Assembly (NCBI GenBank): GCA_029962745.1
Contig: CM057153.1
Coordinates: 10,136,845-10,200,844, forward strand
From: Echinometra lucunter
Lineage: Eukaryota; Echinodermata; Echinoidea; Camarodonta; Echinometridae
Reading direction: 5' to 3'
Length of the DNA stretch: 64,000 nt
The translations under genes and the position numbers were made by a program. This document shows, in pieces, positions 45,600 through 57,784 of this stretch (position 1 is its first letter; each line of letters begins with the position of its first letter). The notes below the pieces were generated by a model. It saw only the letters and a list, made by a program, of their open reading frames with translations. It was not told the DNA's origin and ran no database searches.

Positions 45600-46683
45600 C
45601 ACGTACACAATACTGCGCGTTTGCACTTTGCTAAATGCGCACTTATACAAGAAAGGTGGAATATGGATGTTATGGACCGATTCTTTAGTACACAGACGCA
45701 ATAGGAATATGACAAATTTCGCGGAGGGGAATATGAATGTTATGGTTATTACCAAAGTCATGGAGCTGAGCCCTGGCTGAACCATTGTGACGTATTTCGT
45801 GCTGAGTGAATCAATTAGACAAAACACGCGCTTATATCTTGTCTCCAAAATGCCTCATTCAGGTAATAATAATAATGATAATAAGAATAATAATAATGAT
45901 AATATTAATGATAATATTCATAGTAATAAATAATGGTAATCAAAAGTAATGATAATAACAGTGATCATTATGATAATAACGATCATGATGATATGAAAAA
46001 TATTGATAATTGTGATGAGGATAAAACATTATAAGGAGGAAAAATACCAAGTTAAGGTAGAAAGAGGAAGAGAGAAAAAAGATATGAGGTGAGTTGATAT
46101 GAGGTGGAAAGAGACGAAAAGAATGATTGTAATCGGGGGCAGTGGATCGTCTTTAAAAGTATAGGGGCACCAGCATGAAAGAAGTGCACTGTTTTTTTTA
46201 AAAAGGACATCTTCTAATGGTGAACACAAGTAAGAAGAATAAAACATTGTGCAATCAGTGCAAGTTTACTTGCTTATAGACGTTATATAAAATGATGTGA
46301 TATTCATTTGCGAGCTTAGGAAGCGCGTGAGCTATGGGTTTTGGGGGTTGCTGAACGCATTATTTTACCCTATGTCAGTATCACAATAACAATTACAACG
46401 GTAAATTCGTTTTCAGGTTCCTTCTATATTACTTACTGTTATTTTAATGTATTAACCTTGTCATTGTTCTCATTTCATTCGAGAAAGAACCCTAACGTCA
46501 TAGTGTTTTGGGCACCACTCTCCTTCCATCGGCTAAAAAAGTCATCCACGGAACGGTCTGTGTGCAACTACTTGACGCCTTAATCTTCACCCTTCCTCAG
46601 TATTTGCCCTCCTCCACCCACCCCCCCCCCCCTCCGTTAACAAGCTGCAACGACATAACTACTGTTCGATCATATGCATTGAT
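45600..46683. other. Gene-free stretch with AAT-type repeats
   Basis: Degenerate (AATAATGAT)n lies at about 45865-45985; otherwise no feature is visible. C-runs occur near 46621-46632. Confidence 0.4.
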
Positions 46684-46928
46684 CAGGGGCGGCGCTACAG
46701 GAGGGCAGAGGAATTTTCAAGTGATAAATAAGAGAAAAAAAGGAAAAAGAGTAGAAAAAGAAGAAAAAAGAGGAGGAAGAAGAAAGAAGAAGATGGGAAA
46801 AGAGAGGCCTGGGGCTGGCAACTATACGATACCCCTATGTGTTCATTTAAAACGTCAATGAATTCACCTATGGGACATCTTGTCTCCCCCCCCCCCCCCG
46901 CTATCAAAATATCCTGGCGCCGTCCCTG
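46684..46928. mobile_element. hAT-like element relic, 245 bp
   Basis: CAGGGGCGGCGC ... GGCGCCGTCCCTG inverted ends with a purine-rich interior. The flanking 8-mers GCATTGAT and GGATTAAC match only weakly. A closely similar copy is at 63529-63784. Confidence 0.6.
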
Positions 46929-46929
46929 G

Positions 46930-47590
46930 GATTAACAAGACAAAAACAGTCTGAAGAATCTATACCTGCAAATCTTGGTTACTCTCCGTGGGGTCTGCCA
47001 TTCTGCTCCAAACTATTCTTTTCGAATGTGTTATAGATGAATATAGTTCCTGCGAGGTGAACAACAATTTAAGTATGAGAATAATTAATAAAATACATTT
47101 ATCTTTAGAGCCTGAAACATCCATGCAGTGTTATCATGGTTATACAAATGTATTGTTAGTCAGGTCATGATAGTGAGAACATGGAGAAGGGGAACAGGGG
47201 GTAATCCTGGAGTTCTCCGAGGGGGTGAATAATGAACGCACGTATGCCCGTTCTATAGGGATACATACGCACCTCACACGCAGGCTAACCGATCCAAAGA
47301 CCCCCGTTTTCACAAACATTTGTAGTTCCGAAGCCCATTACAAAGACCTTCCTTTTCACAATAAGCCCGTTCCAAAGCCCCCATTTTTTTTGTCTCGCCC
47401 GCGGCACATACCTACCACTTTTGGGGTCGAGTGCCCCTCCCCTCGGGAAGTGGATAAGAATTGCATGGGCACATTGCCAATCCATCAACCGTCACCATGG
47501 TCACCAAGAATACAAGGAACCAACTTTAATGCAATACACTTACACACGAACATACATGTGTCAAGGAAATGAGAATGTGGTAGCGTTGCT
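46930..47590. other. Gene-free stretch
   Basis: No supported exon is seen. 'aaagacccccgtttt' and 'aaagcccccattttt' phrases near 47295 and 47373 look like a short degenerate repeat. Confidence 0.3.
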
Positions 47591-47593
47591 TAC

Positions 47594-47805
47594 AGACATT
47601 GGTTAACATTGTTATGATTTTTAAAAAAAATCTTGTTTTGTTACTTGAAAATGGGATAAAAGGGTTATAGTGTAAAAATACCTGTCTGAAAGTTTCAAAG
47701 TATAATATCCACAGGAAGTATTTTTAAATATCAAAAATATGAACCAATGTTTGAAAAATATACGAGGGTCGGTTGCACAGAATAGACATAAGGAGTGCGC
47801 ATGCG
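47594..47805 (-). mobile_element. Uninterrupted relative of the TTAA element at 19570-21839
   Basis: Reverse-complemented, this segment matches 19850-19908 and then directly 21693-21825. It reads ccgaccctcgtatatttttc, then cattggttcatatttttg|atatttaaaaatac, without the 1.8 kb insert. Its outer ends are mutated or truncated. Confidence 0.8.
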
Positions 47806-48149
47806 TGGCATTATTGGCATTATTTCCTTGCAAAAAGTACATAAAAACTCTGTAAACAGGTTGGGGAGAAATATGAAAGATTATCATTATTTCGTTCACT
47901 GATATACCCCCATCCCCTTACGTGGCGATTTGTTTCCTTTGGTCTCTTGTCTTCTCTTGTTTCAGACATGACCGGGTCAGGATATCTGCTGCTCTCAGAA
48001 CAGAAAAGGGATAAGTTCTCCATTTCAAAATACACACAAATGGTCGACAACACTAAATAGTTAAAAATGAAAAATCACAGAAACAGAAAGGCTTTTCACT
48101 CATAAATGCTCACGCAATTTAGCTATATATGTGACCATACTTACAGTGT

Positions 48150-48460
48150 GTCCCAGAATAAACGAAACCGATATTGAACGATGTTTAATCATATCTTAAT
48201 CACAGTTATGATTAGTAAGTGGCACATATTGGTAAAGATTAGACCCTCTTCTTTCATGCGATGTCACTCATATGATATATATTTCACGCATGAGTGAATA
48301 AAGACAGTGAGAAGTTGGGTAACCAAAATTTCGTTTGGCCAACGATGTTTGAATTTCAAAGAGATAATCACATTTCTAAAAAGTTCATTTTCTGCCCTTT
48401 CGTTTGACACCTCAATCAGGAAAAATGAACCAGTAATGACAGAGATAATTATTAAATTGA
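48150..48460 (-). mobile_element. Repeat element, empty-site relative of the 49.47-51.05 kb element
   Basis: Reverse-complemented, it matches 49486-49643 and then 50914-51060 across an ATATCATA|tgagtg junction. It therefore lacks the hAT insert found at 49644-50905. The outer end reads 'acactgtaagtatggtc'. Confidence 0.65.
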
Positions 48461-48541
48461 AAAAGTTCATTTTCTGCCCTTTCGTTTGACACCTCAATCA
48501 GGAAAAATGAACTAGTAATGACAGAGATAATTATTAAATTG
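48379..48541. repeat. Two-copy tandem repeat, period 82 bp
   Basis: 'aagttcattttctgcccttt' begins at 48381 and 48463; the units are virtually identical over 80 bp. Confidence 0.9.
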
Positions 48542-48544
48542 AAA

Positions 48545-49465
48545 TATTGATTACATTTCCTTGATTTCTAAATCATTTGTTTTTTAACTTCTCACCAGTT
48601 GTTCGCACCAATTATTCGCATGAATGGATGCGGAGATGGTCACGAGTGATCTAAACACTTTCGTGTAGAGAATCTTCTTATCCCACCCTCCTCATCCTCA
48701 TTGCCCATCACCACCCCACCCCACTCCCATCCCTCCCGGAACCCAAACTCTGCAATCCCCCAAGCTCCCTCTCCCTCTCTCATTATGTGTGTGTGACGGT
48801 GTGTGTGTGTGTATAGTGTTATGGTGGTTTGTTCATCTGATGGATAGATTTAGTGAAACAACATTGCATAACCGATAAATTGCATGTTTAAACCCATCCC
48901 TCCCACCATCCTCCTCATCCCCACCCCATCCTAACCCCACTCGGAACTCCAAACCATTAACTCTTCACCCCGTCACACCTTCTCTCGCTTCCTCTGTATG
49001 CGTGTTTGTGAGTTGATGTTATGGTCGTTTTTTATCTAAAATAACATTTAGTCAAACCCCACTGCTGTCAATGCTTAAAGAATGAATTTCTTTCCATAAA
49101 AGCTATTCATGAATAATATTGAACCAGTCATTACTCTGCTAGACAGACAGTAACATCAGCAACTTACTGAAGACTCTGGAGCTCAGAACGTCCCTATTTT
49201 ACACTCGTTGATCAATCTGTTGTTAACTGCGAGTTGAATTATATTAATGAAAACATACTTCATTATCAATCAGCTGTTATCATTTTTGTGAGGTTTTGTA
49301 CTATTTCATTTTCTTGATGATCAACCATGCATGAAGTATTTTGTCTTCTTTGTTCACTGCTAGGACAGGCGGCGAATGCAGATGGATTCATGTAATAAAT
49401 AATGGAAATGCACGAATCAATTTACACGGACAGAGCTTAGTCATCCCCGAATCATTTTCATCCAT
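48545..49465. other. Gene-free stretch
   Basis: C-rich runs (ccaccccaccccactccc) lie at about 48710-48725, and a loosely repeated 'catcc(t/c)cc' phrase recurs at about 48893-48960. A short GT microsatellite lies at about 48785-48812. No exon is seen. Confidence 0.35.
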
Positions 49466-49643
49466 TGAGGAGTCATATCGGAGAGCAAAAAATGAACTAT
49501 TCAGAAGTATCATTTTCATACCACAGTAACAGAAATATTGTCATATCTATCTCTTTGGATTTGAGGTATGGTTGTGGAAAGGACTTTTTGGTAGCCCTTC
49601 TTCATATTGTTTCAATTCACTCATGCGTCAAGTATGTATCATA

Positions 49644-50905
49644 CAGGGGCATCGCTAGAGGGGGGGGGGGGGGGTGGGGGGGGTGTGACACCCCCATTAA
49701 AAATTCTTGTCGGCAAATTCGCGATCGCTGTCGGCAAAAAAGAGAGAGAGAGAGAGAAAGAAAGGAGAGGGAAGAGGAAGGAGGGAAAAAGAAAAAAGAA
49801 AGATGAGTAAGGTGCCCAAATAGAGTCATATTCGGCTTATTTGCTTGTGCATTTTGACGACGAAATAACACTGGTAACACGAAAGAGAGCCTATTTTTCC
49901 TCGCTCGCTGCGCTCGGTCGTATTATATTAAGATAGAGGATGTTTTCGGAAAGCAAACATATTTGCCAAGTGAAATAAACAAATATATAATTTAGATATT
50001 TTGGGGCCCATCATGTATTTTGTTGAAGAATTATCACCTCTGTACCATAAAAAGAGTAAATATATTTTTCCTCGCTCGCTGCGCTCGCTCGTATAATATT
50101 TGGATACAGGATGGTCTTTGAAAGCAAATAGATTAGGTAGGAGAGGTGTCCAAATATATCACAATATGTATTTTAAAGGCCCATCATGTATTTTGATGAA
50201 GAACTTTCACTTCTACCATGAAAAGGAGTATTTTTCCTCGCTCGCTATGCTCGCTTGTACAATATTCAGATACAAGATGGATTTGGGAAAGCAAACGAAT
50301 TCGGCAAGCGAGGCCCATCATGTACTCTGATGAAGAGTTATCACCTGCCATAAAAAGAGTATATATATTTTTCCTCGCTCGCTGCGCTCGCTCGTATGAT
50401 ATTTAGATACAGGATGGTCTTTGAAAGCAAATAAATTAGGTAAGAGAGGTGACCAAAATATCAAAATAGATATCTTAAAGGCCCATCATGTATTTTGATG
50501 AAGAACTTTCACTTCTACCATGAAAAGGATTATATGATAAGGAGTATATAGAGTTTTTCCTTGCTCGCTGTGCTCGCTCGTATAATATTACGATTTAGGA
50601 TGGTCTTCGAAAGCGAATGAATCATGTGAGAGAGGTGACCAAATATATGATTTAGATATCTTTAAGCCCATCATGTAGTTTGATGAAGAACTATCACTTC
50701 TATATTTAGATAGAGAATGTTTTCGGAAAGCTAACACATTCAGCAAGTGAGGTGAACAAATATAATTTAGAAGGGAAATATAATAGAAGCACACAATTGA
50801 ACATGCCTCGTGGGCTTTATACAGTTGAATTTGTCGACGTTGGTCGTCGACAATCTGGCCTCTACACCCCCCCCCCCATTAAAAAAAAGTCTAGCGACGC
50901 CCCTG
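49644..50905. mobile_element. hAT-like element, 1262 bp, TSD GTATCATA
   Basis: CAGGGGCATCGCTAGA ... TCTAGCGACGCCCCTG with perfect 8-bp duplications GTATCATA at 49636-49643 and 50906-50913. The interior holds about five loose tandem units, each with a 'cctcgctcgctgcgctcgct' motif followed by 'cgtataatatttagatacag'. No transposase frame is present. Confidence 0.9.
49890..50600. repeat. Degenerate tandem array with CGCTCGCTGCGCTCGCTCG motif
   Basis: The motif occurs at about 49899, 50071, 50237, 50373 and 50561. Each occurrence is followed by 'gtataatattt', 'gatacaggatgg' and 'aaagcaaa'. Spacings are irregular (about 136-188 bp). Confidence 0.75.
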
Positions 50906-51400
50906 GTATCATATGAGTGGTTTCTACTAAAAGAAGAGGGTCTAGGCTTTACAAATATGTATTAGTTATTCATCATAATTGTGATTAAGATATGAATAAA
51001 CATCGATACATCTCGGTTTTCTTTTTTTTTTCAGGGATACACTCTATATATATATTATATGTACAAGTGTAATATATAATACAGAAACCAGAAACACTAA
51101 CTTAGACAATTTTCTTTTGAAATATCAATTACTCATGACGACACGGGCTACAATCAAAGGAAATTAGACAACAATTACAACCATCATTACGACAATATAA
51201 GAGTAGTCATGAAACAAATAATTGTTTCGATATGGAAAACATGAATAATGCTTCACAAATGTTTGATCACTAACGCAAATAGATTTCTTGCAGCAACAGC
51301 TATACAGTGTTTTCCAGAAAAGGAAACCCTGAAATAAAGGGATGTTGTGACCGCGGGGAAGGGGGGGGGGGGGGGGTAGGTACTCATATGGTATGCCGCT

Positions 51401-51894
51401 TTAAAGTGATTACACAATGGTAAAAGTTTTTTTGATATATAATCGAGAATAGAATTCTAAGAAGAATAACATTAAAAATTTGATGATTTTCAATCGAAAT
51501 CAATGCATTTTGGCTAATTTTCTCATAAAAAGTCAAGAGTTGACCAAAAAATTTGAGTTTGAGGTATGACGTCAAAGTGGGTACCCAGCTTCGCGCATTT
51601 ATATTGCAGTTATGCTGCGCGCTAGACTGTACAATATGTATTATACCTTGCGCGCATTTTACTAGAATTGCGCGACATGGTACCCACTTTGACGTCATTT
51701 TGACGTAAAAGTGGGTACCCAGTTGAAACTGGGTCACAGCTGAGGGGTCAAAATATCCTGAAATCTTACCACATTTGGGGGTTTCCTTGGCAACACGACT
51801 TTTAAAAAAACTTTAGGCAGATGATTTTCTTCTAATGAAATCGTGCTCTTTTAAATGAAATAATATTGTTTCCGCATTGGGTACCCCCTTTAAT
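51401..51894. mobile_element. Uninterrupted copy of the 35752-36725 repeat (empty hAT site)
   Basis: It matches the 35.75 kb copy through the 'tacccagcttcgcgcattt' and 'ggtacccactttgacgtca' hairpin and continues directly through GGTCAAAA (51746-51753) into 'tatcctgaaatcttaccaca'. Confidence 0.85.
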
Positions 51895-51899
51895 GGGTC

Positions 51900-53136
51900 G
51901 CCTTTTTTCAAAAAAATCCCTAAACCTGGGGTTTGATTTTGTGCCGGAAAATCCCTGAACATGTCCCCATTTTTATATCATGACCTTAAACATGATGGGT
52001 AACTTTATTGTTCAGAAAGATATTCTCGCCGATATTGTCGCTAAATTACACGCCCGAGATGCAGAAGTTTGATATCAAGTTTCGCCTTTCCTTAAGAGAT
52101 TAAGAGATTAAAGCCGGGCTTAAAGTATATGTAAAATTACAAATTGCTCCTGCCGATGGAATATGACAAAACCTTCAAAATGGGTCACTTTTTGAATGAA
52201 AAACCCTTCTGCCAAAAATGATCCCGTAAAAATGGGTATCTTCAGCTGCATGCACACCCTCGTCCGAAGCAAATCTGAGTACTCTCCTCCCCCCCCCCCC
52301 CCGAGACCTCACTATTTACTGTCTGACACGATTATATTAATCTCCCATAAATTTGAAAAATTATGCTTTCACATGATACGCTGATGGCATTAATACATAT
52401 TTCACTGAGCAACACTGTTTAGAAAAAAGGCAGGTCAAAATACATTAATTTGTTCAAAAAATTCTCTAAAACCGTGGAAACGTTACCACATGCGGACAAT
52501 ACAAAGGGAAATGTGAGCTTTAAACATGTTAAAATATACGATAGGCGAGAATTTCATTGTGATGACAGTCATTCGATCAAATTTTTATGAAACATTAGCT
52601 GGTACCTACTGACACTCGTATTTTATTGACCGTGCTGATCTTCAAAAGTGCAGTTAAGCGCCTGCTTATCTCAAAGATGTAATTATTGTATCACAGTCAT
52701 TGTTGTTTGTTATTTGTTTCTAATGCTTGTGCTTAGTATAAGATCATTTTCATAATTTCTAATAGTAAGACCTTTCATATGTATTTTATACATGCATTTG
52801 TTTTAACTTTGGGCGTAACAGTTTGCTACATATCCTTGAATGTTGTGTGAGTTAATTTATCTAATTTAGTAGTAGTTAATAGTTGGTTAGTTTGACTTTA
52901 GTTCTCCCACCCCCTCCCCAACCATTTTATGGAAATATATATTTTTGGATGCTAAGTTATGGCAACGTCTCATAACATCTCATATGTCCTTACTGTCTGC
53001 TTTGCTCTTCGAGGAAGTTATGGAACAAAAATGTTGGTTTGTTTTTCATAATTATTAATGCCAACTCTTTAATCATTTTGAAAACAAAAAGTTTATATCA
53101 TTATAATTGCACTATCCTTACCCTCATTGTTAAAAG

Positions 53137-53167
<31 letters not shown>

Positions 53168-54160
53168 CGCGTGAAAATATATCCCCATTCGGTTGTAAAC
53201 TTCAATAATATTTCCCCTTAACGTTTGGATGTGATCCTTACATTTTCACGATTTCAACCAAATTTGTCACAAATGGATTTTGACATACCATTAAAAAAAA
53301 TGATGTTGCTCAGAGAAGTGTGTGTCGATTAATGTCGTCAAGGTATAATTTGAAAGCAAAGTACTTAACATTTATGGAAATTTAATAATTCCTCTCACAG
53401 AGCACATACGGTAGTTTACAATAACCATGTGAACGTGTTCAAGGTTTCCTTTTTCTGGGGCGCACTGTTTTAACTTAAAAAAAAAAAACCCGGACCGAAA
53501 TTGTCCCAAGTCCACACTGTATTCGAGCTCAAGAAATGTTAGGCCTATACCAGAATTGATAAAGACGATTAAAGATGAGGAGAGAGATAATGTTAAAAAT
53601 GATGATACATATGGATAACTAAGAGTCAACATGACAATCATAAAAAGCAAGTAATACATGTCTTTTTAGGTGGTCTTGAGCAATATTTCCTAAATCTCCT
53701 TCAATGCAATTTCAGGAAACAGGCATGAACATGGACTGAAATCCTGGGGGACGCCCCCCCCCCCTCCCAAAAGAAGAAAATACTGGGGGAGCCGTCCCCA
53801 AAAGACACCCGAAAAAAGATGATCTTTTAAAATTTTGTTTTGCTTGCTAGAAAATTTAAAATATATCTCCGTCGCGTTTCAAGACGGATTTTTGCCCATG
53901 AAAATTAAAGCGGTAAACTTGTTTTTATGTTGACATACCTCTTTATGATAACGAACAATTCTCCAGTACTCACATTTAAAAAAACAAGAAGAATGTTACG
54001 GCGATCAGGAGATCAAGAACTTTCCATGAGTGCCTTCCTCTTCGATAGCAAGTCCAGAGACTGAATGAAACACGACCAGATTAGTTTTGTGTTGAGGCAT
54101 GACACAAAAATGTTGATGGAGTCTTATCCAATCAAGTAATGCTGGCGGTCAATTCGGAGA
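51900..54160. other. Gene-free AT-rich stretch
   Basis: Contents are a C-run at about 52289-52302, an (AAAAC)n run at about 53135-53165 and a short LINE-tail-like frame (FKSAVKRLLISKM, about 52642-52683) that is too short to call. No supported gene is seen. Confidence 0.4.
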
Positions 54161-54339
54161 GTGGTGGGGAATTCCCTCTTCCTGTTTCCTTCAAAGAAAC
54201 AAGTTGTCCAGATCGCACGCTTAAAGTTAATATATTTTTATTCTACAGCTAGCTTTTTACTATCCATATTACAATGCCAGTGCTTAAGAGCTAACTGGGG
54301 ATGTGGCAGGGCTCAAACACCTCAAATTTGCGGATGCAT

Positions 54340-54765
54340 CGTGGAATGGGTGTGGTCCTGGGGCGGGGAGAAGAATGGAAGGAATTAGTTGGAAGGAGAG
54401 AGTCACTAACGAGGAAGTATCAAAGAGAGTGAATGAAGAAAGGAATCTGCGGGGCACCATCAGAAGACGTAAGAAAAACTGGTTGGGAAAATTTTAAGGG
54501 GACACAATAATTATGCAGCGAGACGCAGTGGAGGGGAAAATGAATGGCAAAAGGGGGAGAGGCAGTCCAAGAACAGGGATGGTGTCTGTACTGAAAGGTG
54601 ACTTGACTTAATGGCTTGTTGAAGAGGAAAGCACAAGATAGAGTTGGGTGGAGAAGGAACAGACGACCCGACTCTGGTGTATGGACCTGCTTCATTGGCA
54701 GAACACCAAAGAGAGATGGGCGGGGAGAAGCCGCGAAAGCTACGTTCTTCGTCAAGAGACTGACG
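54340..54765 (+). pseudogene. Decayed LINE reverse-transcriptase C-terminal fragment
   Basis: Frames read ISWKERVTNEEVSKRVNEER, then TIRRRKKNWLG, GKRGRGSPRTG and KERWAGRSRES, with stops and shifts between them. This order (W-V-x-NEEVL-RRV ... IKRRK-NW-GH ... GRRGRPR) is typical of the tails of non-LTR retrotransposon ORF2 proteins found across invertebrates. Only the tail remains and it is broken. It abuts the hAT-like element at 54768. Confidence 0.6.
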
Positions 54766-54767
54766 AA

Positions 54768-55749
54768 CAGTGGCGTATCTAGGGGAGGGGAAAGGGGCAC
54801 GAGCCCCGGGCGCCACTTTTAGGGGCTCAAAAATGCAAAAGCAAGAGAGAGAGAGAGAGAGGGGGGGAGAGAAAGGACAAAATGTTATACATTATCCTAC
54901 TACTCATGTAGTTTTAGTAATATAACTGCCAGGAGTCGAGCGGCAAGTTGACCTAAACTGGATGAATTTCCAGGAGATAATGGCCTGTGACCAATAACCC
55001 ATTCCTATCATACCCACCATGAGAACGGAAAATGTCGATAGAATAGAGTAAAATGGAGTAACAATAACAATACACGAGAACCATGTTCTCAATATAGAAA
55101 ATTTCCATTTTTTCCCGCTCACTCTCTACACTTGCTCATAAAATCTACAGATGAGGAAATAAAAAAAAATCCTCCCCCGTACAATTCGGGATCACGCCAT
55201 CTCTCGACCTGGCAGCAGTTGGGGGGGGGGGGGGTATCGCGCTGGGGGAGATTGCTCTTATAATTAAATCGTTCAGAATCTGAATTATAATCTAGCAAGA
55301 AGCGTCATTTCCCCCCAAATTCGAAAAACGCTTCATGGTCCTTGGACATACCATTAAACTATAGCATCTACATCTGCGATATTGTTTAAAAACAATCTCT
55401 CGTGTGCATGGTGTATGGGAGGGTAGATTAGACTCACAATGCAACGAAAATGTAGGCAAATACACAAGCCTTATACCCCAACCATATATTCTGCATGTTT
55501 CTAGCGACGCTCCTGGCTCTATGATCCTTCGCCTTGTCGATCCTTCACGTTTTACCCCCCCCCCCCCCATCCTTCCCCCGCTCGGTCGCTTAGCTCCCTC
55601 GCCGAGGATATTCGGCACCAGTCATTCCCCATATACAACCACAAGTACAATTCGACACCCATGATGAATATATAGGTACTTTTAATAGATGGAAGGGGGC
55701 GCAATTTCAGCGCTTACCCAGGACGCCGTTTTCCCAAGAAACGCCACTG
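54768..55749. mobile_element. hAT-like element, 982 bp
   Basis: CAGTGGCGTATCTAGG ... AACGCCACTG, flanked by CTGACGAA (54760-54767) and CTGACGGG (55750-55757), 6 of 8 matching. Inside, near 55501-55516, is 'ctagcgacgctcctgg', the terminus of another hAT-like element, so it is probably composite. It contains a (GA)n tract, G-runs and C-runs. Confidence 0.65.
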
Positions 55750-55759
55750 CTGACGGGGG

Positions 55760-57780
55760 GTGTTACTAAGAATAGTACAAGAGGGTATTAGGATTAGCGC
55801 AACGATTAAAAGAGAAGAAAATAAGATTATTTACTTTATTATGTTGATGGAATGCTGCTAACATTATAATTTACGAAAAGATAAAAAGAGAAAATGACAG
55901 AACTCTAAAAATAAAAAAAATAAAAAAAGAGAAAAAAATAACAAAGAAACAAATGCATGACATGACTCTCAAGGCCGGCATGTATACAGCGAGTATGTTG
56001 GGCCACTGAGCTGAGTTCTCTAAAATATTAGTGCATTTTTTAATTTAGAAAAGAACAATTACTGGTACTCTCGCACTATACTCTAGTATTTAGCAGAGCC
56101 CTTTATTACAGAGTTTGGCCAACTCGGCTCTAGTACTTATATGGCACAACATGGCGCTTAATGCTTTGTTAGGCAAGCACAATACAAAAAAAAAAAAAAA
56201 AAAAACTGCACCATGTTGTAACGACTGATCTGTATGAAAAGAATCATACGCTGATTCTTTTCATAGAGATCAGTAGTTTTAACCCACTGAATCCGAGTTG
56301 GCCAAACTCTGTAATCAAGGGCTCTGGTATTTGGGCCAGAGTAGCCCCCTCTGTTGTTCTCATATCAGTTCCTCCTTTCCGTGCCGACCTTTGTTCGTTT
56401 CGCATGGACCTATCATCGTTGACGTTCAATTCGTTCCTAAAGGTCGCACGCCTGTAAATATTTCCCCATAGGCCCCTGTGTTAAAAATGGAATTTGATAA
56501 ATTCATGAAAAAAGTGTTTATAATGACACCATTGAAACTTTTGTCTTTAAGAGTTCATACATTATTCTTTAATTGCTGAAAATATGAAGGGGTGTTTTTC
56601 AGCATTTTTTCTCGGTAGAGAGGCTGAATCTCAGACTAAAAAAAACTTGGTCAAAGCTCCAGTAGTTGTAAGGCTTTTTGCCACACTAATAAAGTCCCCT
56701 TAAAATCCACCTGGGACCAATTGCTGCTCTCTCATGGGACTGATCTAAACCAGTAATTATCCCTCTCTATGCACATATGAAAAACAGTGTTCAACTATGT
56801 ATCTCTGATTTTATATGAATATTTTTTCAACTATGATGTCATCTTTGGTACGAGTTGGAGGAATCTCTGAAAATGACCGGATCTATTTACAGGCGTGCGG
56901 CTTAAAGTCTTGTCCTTTCAAAAGCGTGTTGTTTCGCACCGTCCTTTCATTGCAGGAAAATTCTTTGTATGTTTCGGGATTGTTCGTTTCCTTTTTCCAA
57001 CCTTGGTTTGATTTTTAATTTTTCATATTCTGTTTATTGTTTTTATTTGTTTTCACATTTGTTCTTTCTTTTAGTATTGATCTTTCGATATTCAAAGTTA
57101 TTCATTTTTACTTTGAGTCTGTTCTTTGTACATGTTTATGTTTTTCTTTTTATTCTTTTAGTTCAAACTTCGTTTGATTTTCCATTTGCGCTGTTTCATT
57201 GAATGTCCTTTGTTTGTTTGCGGATTTGTTCTTTTTACGCTACAAACTTTGTCATTTTAAAACAATGTCTGCCCTTTGCGTGTCCAACCTTCGTCCGTTT
57301 TCATTTATGTCCGTGCTTTGCGTGTCCAACATTCGTTTGCAACTTTAGTCCTTTGCGTGTCCAGCCCGCTTTGTCTGTTTTTTTATTATTATTATTTAAT
57401 TTTTCTTTTGCTTCATCCTCTGTCTGTTTATCGATATATCATTTTGTTTTGGTTGTTCATTTCATGTCACGTTATTTTGGCCGTTTGACCGCCCATACAC
57501 TCCCTCTCCCCCTTCCGTGCAAATATAAAAAGCTTGAATGTTATGCTAAGATTTCCGACGTGCGAATCCTATCATAAACAACAAGCGCTGCTATTGGAAA
57601 ACTGAAAAACAAAAACAAATATATATATATATATATATATTTTAAAATAGGTTTTATTAATTTTCCAGTCACATATGATCACAATATTTACAAGTTATTG
57701 GTAATAATAATGTGACTTGTCGTCTTACATTTACTCAAACCCCACACACACATCACAACAATCATAAACTCTAAAAGTTG
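55760..57780. other. Gene-free stretch with a foldback and repeat words
   Basis: It contains the foldback at 56095-56325. 'gcacgcctgtaaata' (about 56446) faces an inverted copy (tatttacaggcgtgc, about 56885). A T-rich region at about 57000-57470 has 'ctttgcgtgtccaac' repeated three times (about 57274, 57315, 57351), and a (TA)n tract lies at about 57621-57640. No gene is supported. Confidence 0.4.
56095..56325. repeat. Foldback/TIR element, about 230 bp
   Basis: 'agagccctttattacagag' followed by 'tttggccaactcgg' is inverted at 'ccgagttggccaaactctg' and 'taatcaagggctct'. A second small hairpin (gatctgtatgaaaagaatc) lies inside. Confidence 0.75.
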
Positions 57781-57784
57781 TTAT

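Noticed and set aside
52642..52683. Possible LINE C-terminal tail (FKSAVKRLLISKM then stop)
   Set aside because: Only 13 codons; too short to separate from chance.
57203..57577. 124-codon Phe/Cys-rich frame
   Set aside because: Comes from a T-rich region with short 'ctttgcgtgtccaac' repeats; no supporting splice or domain evidence.
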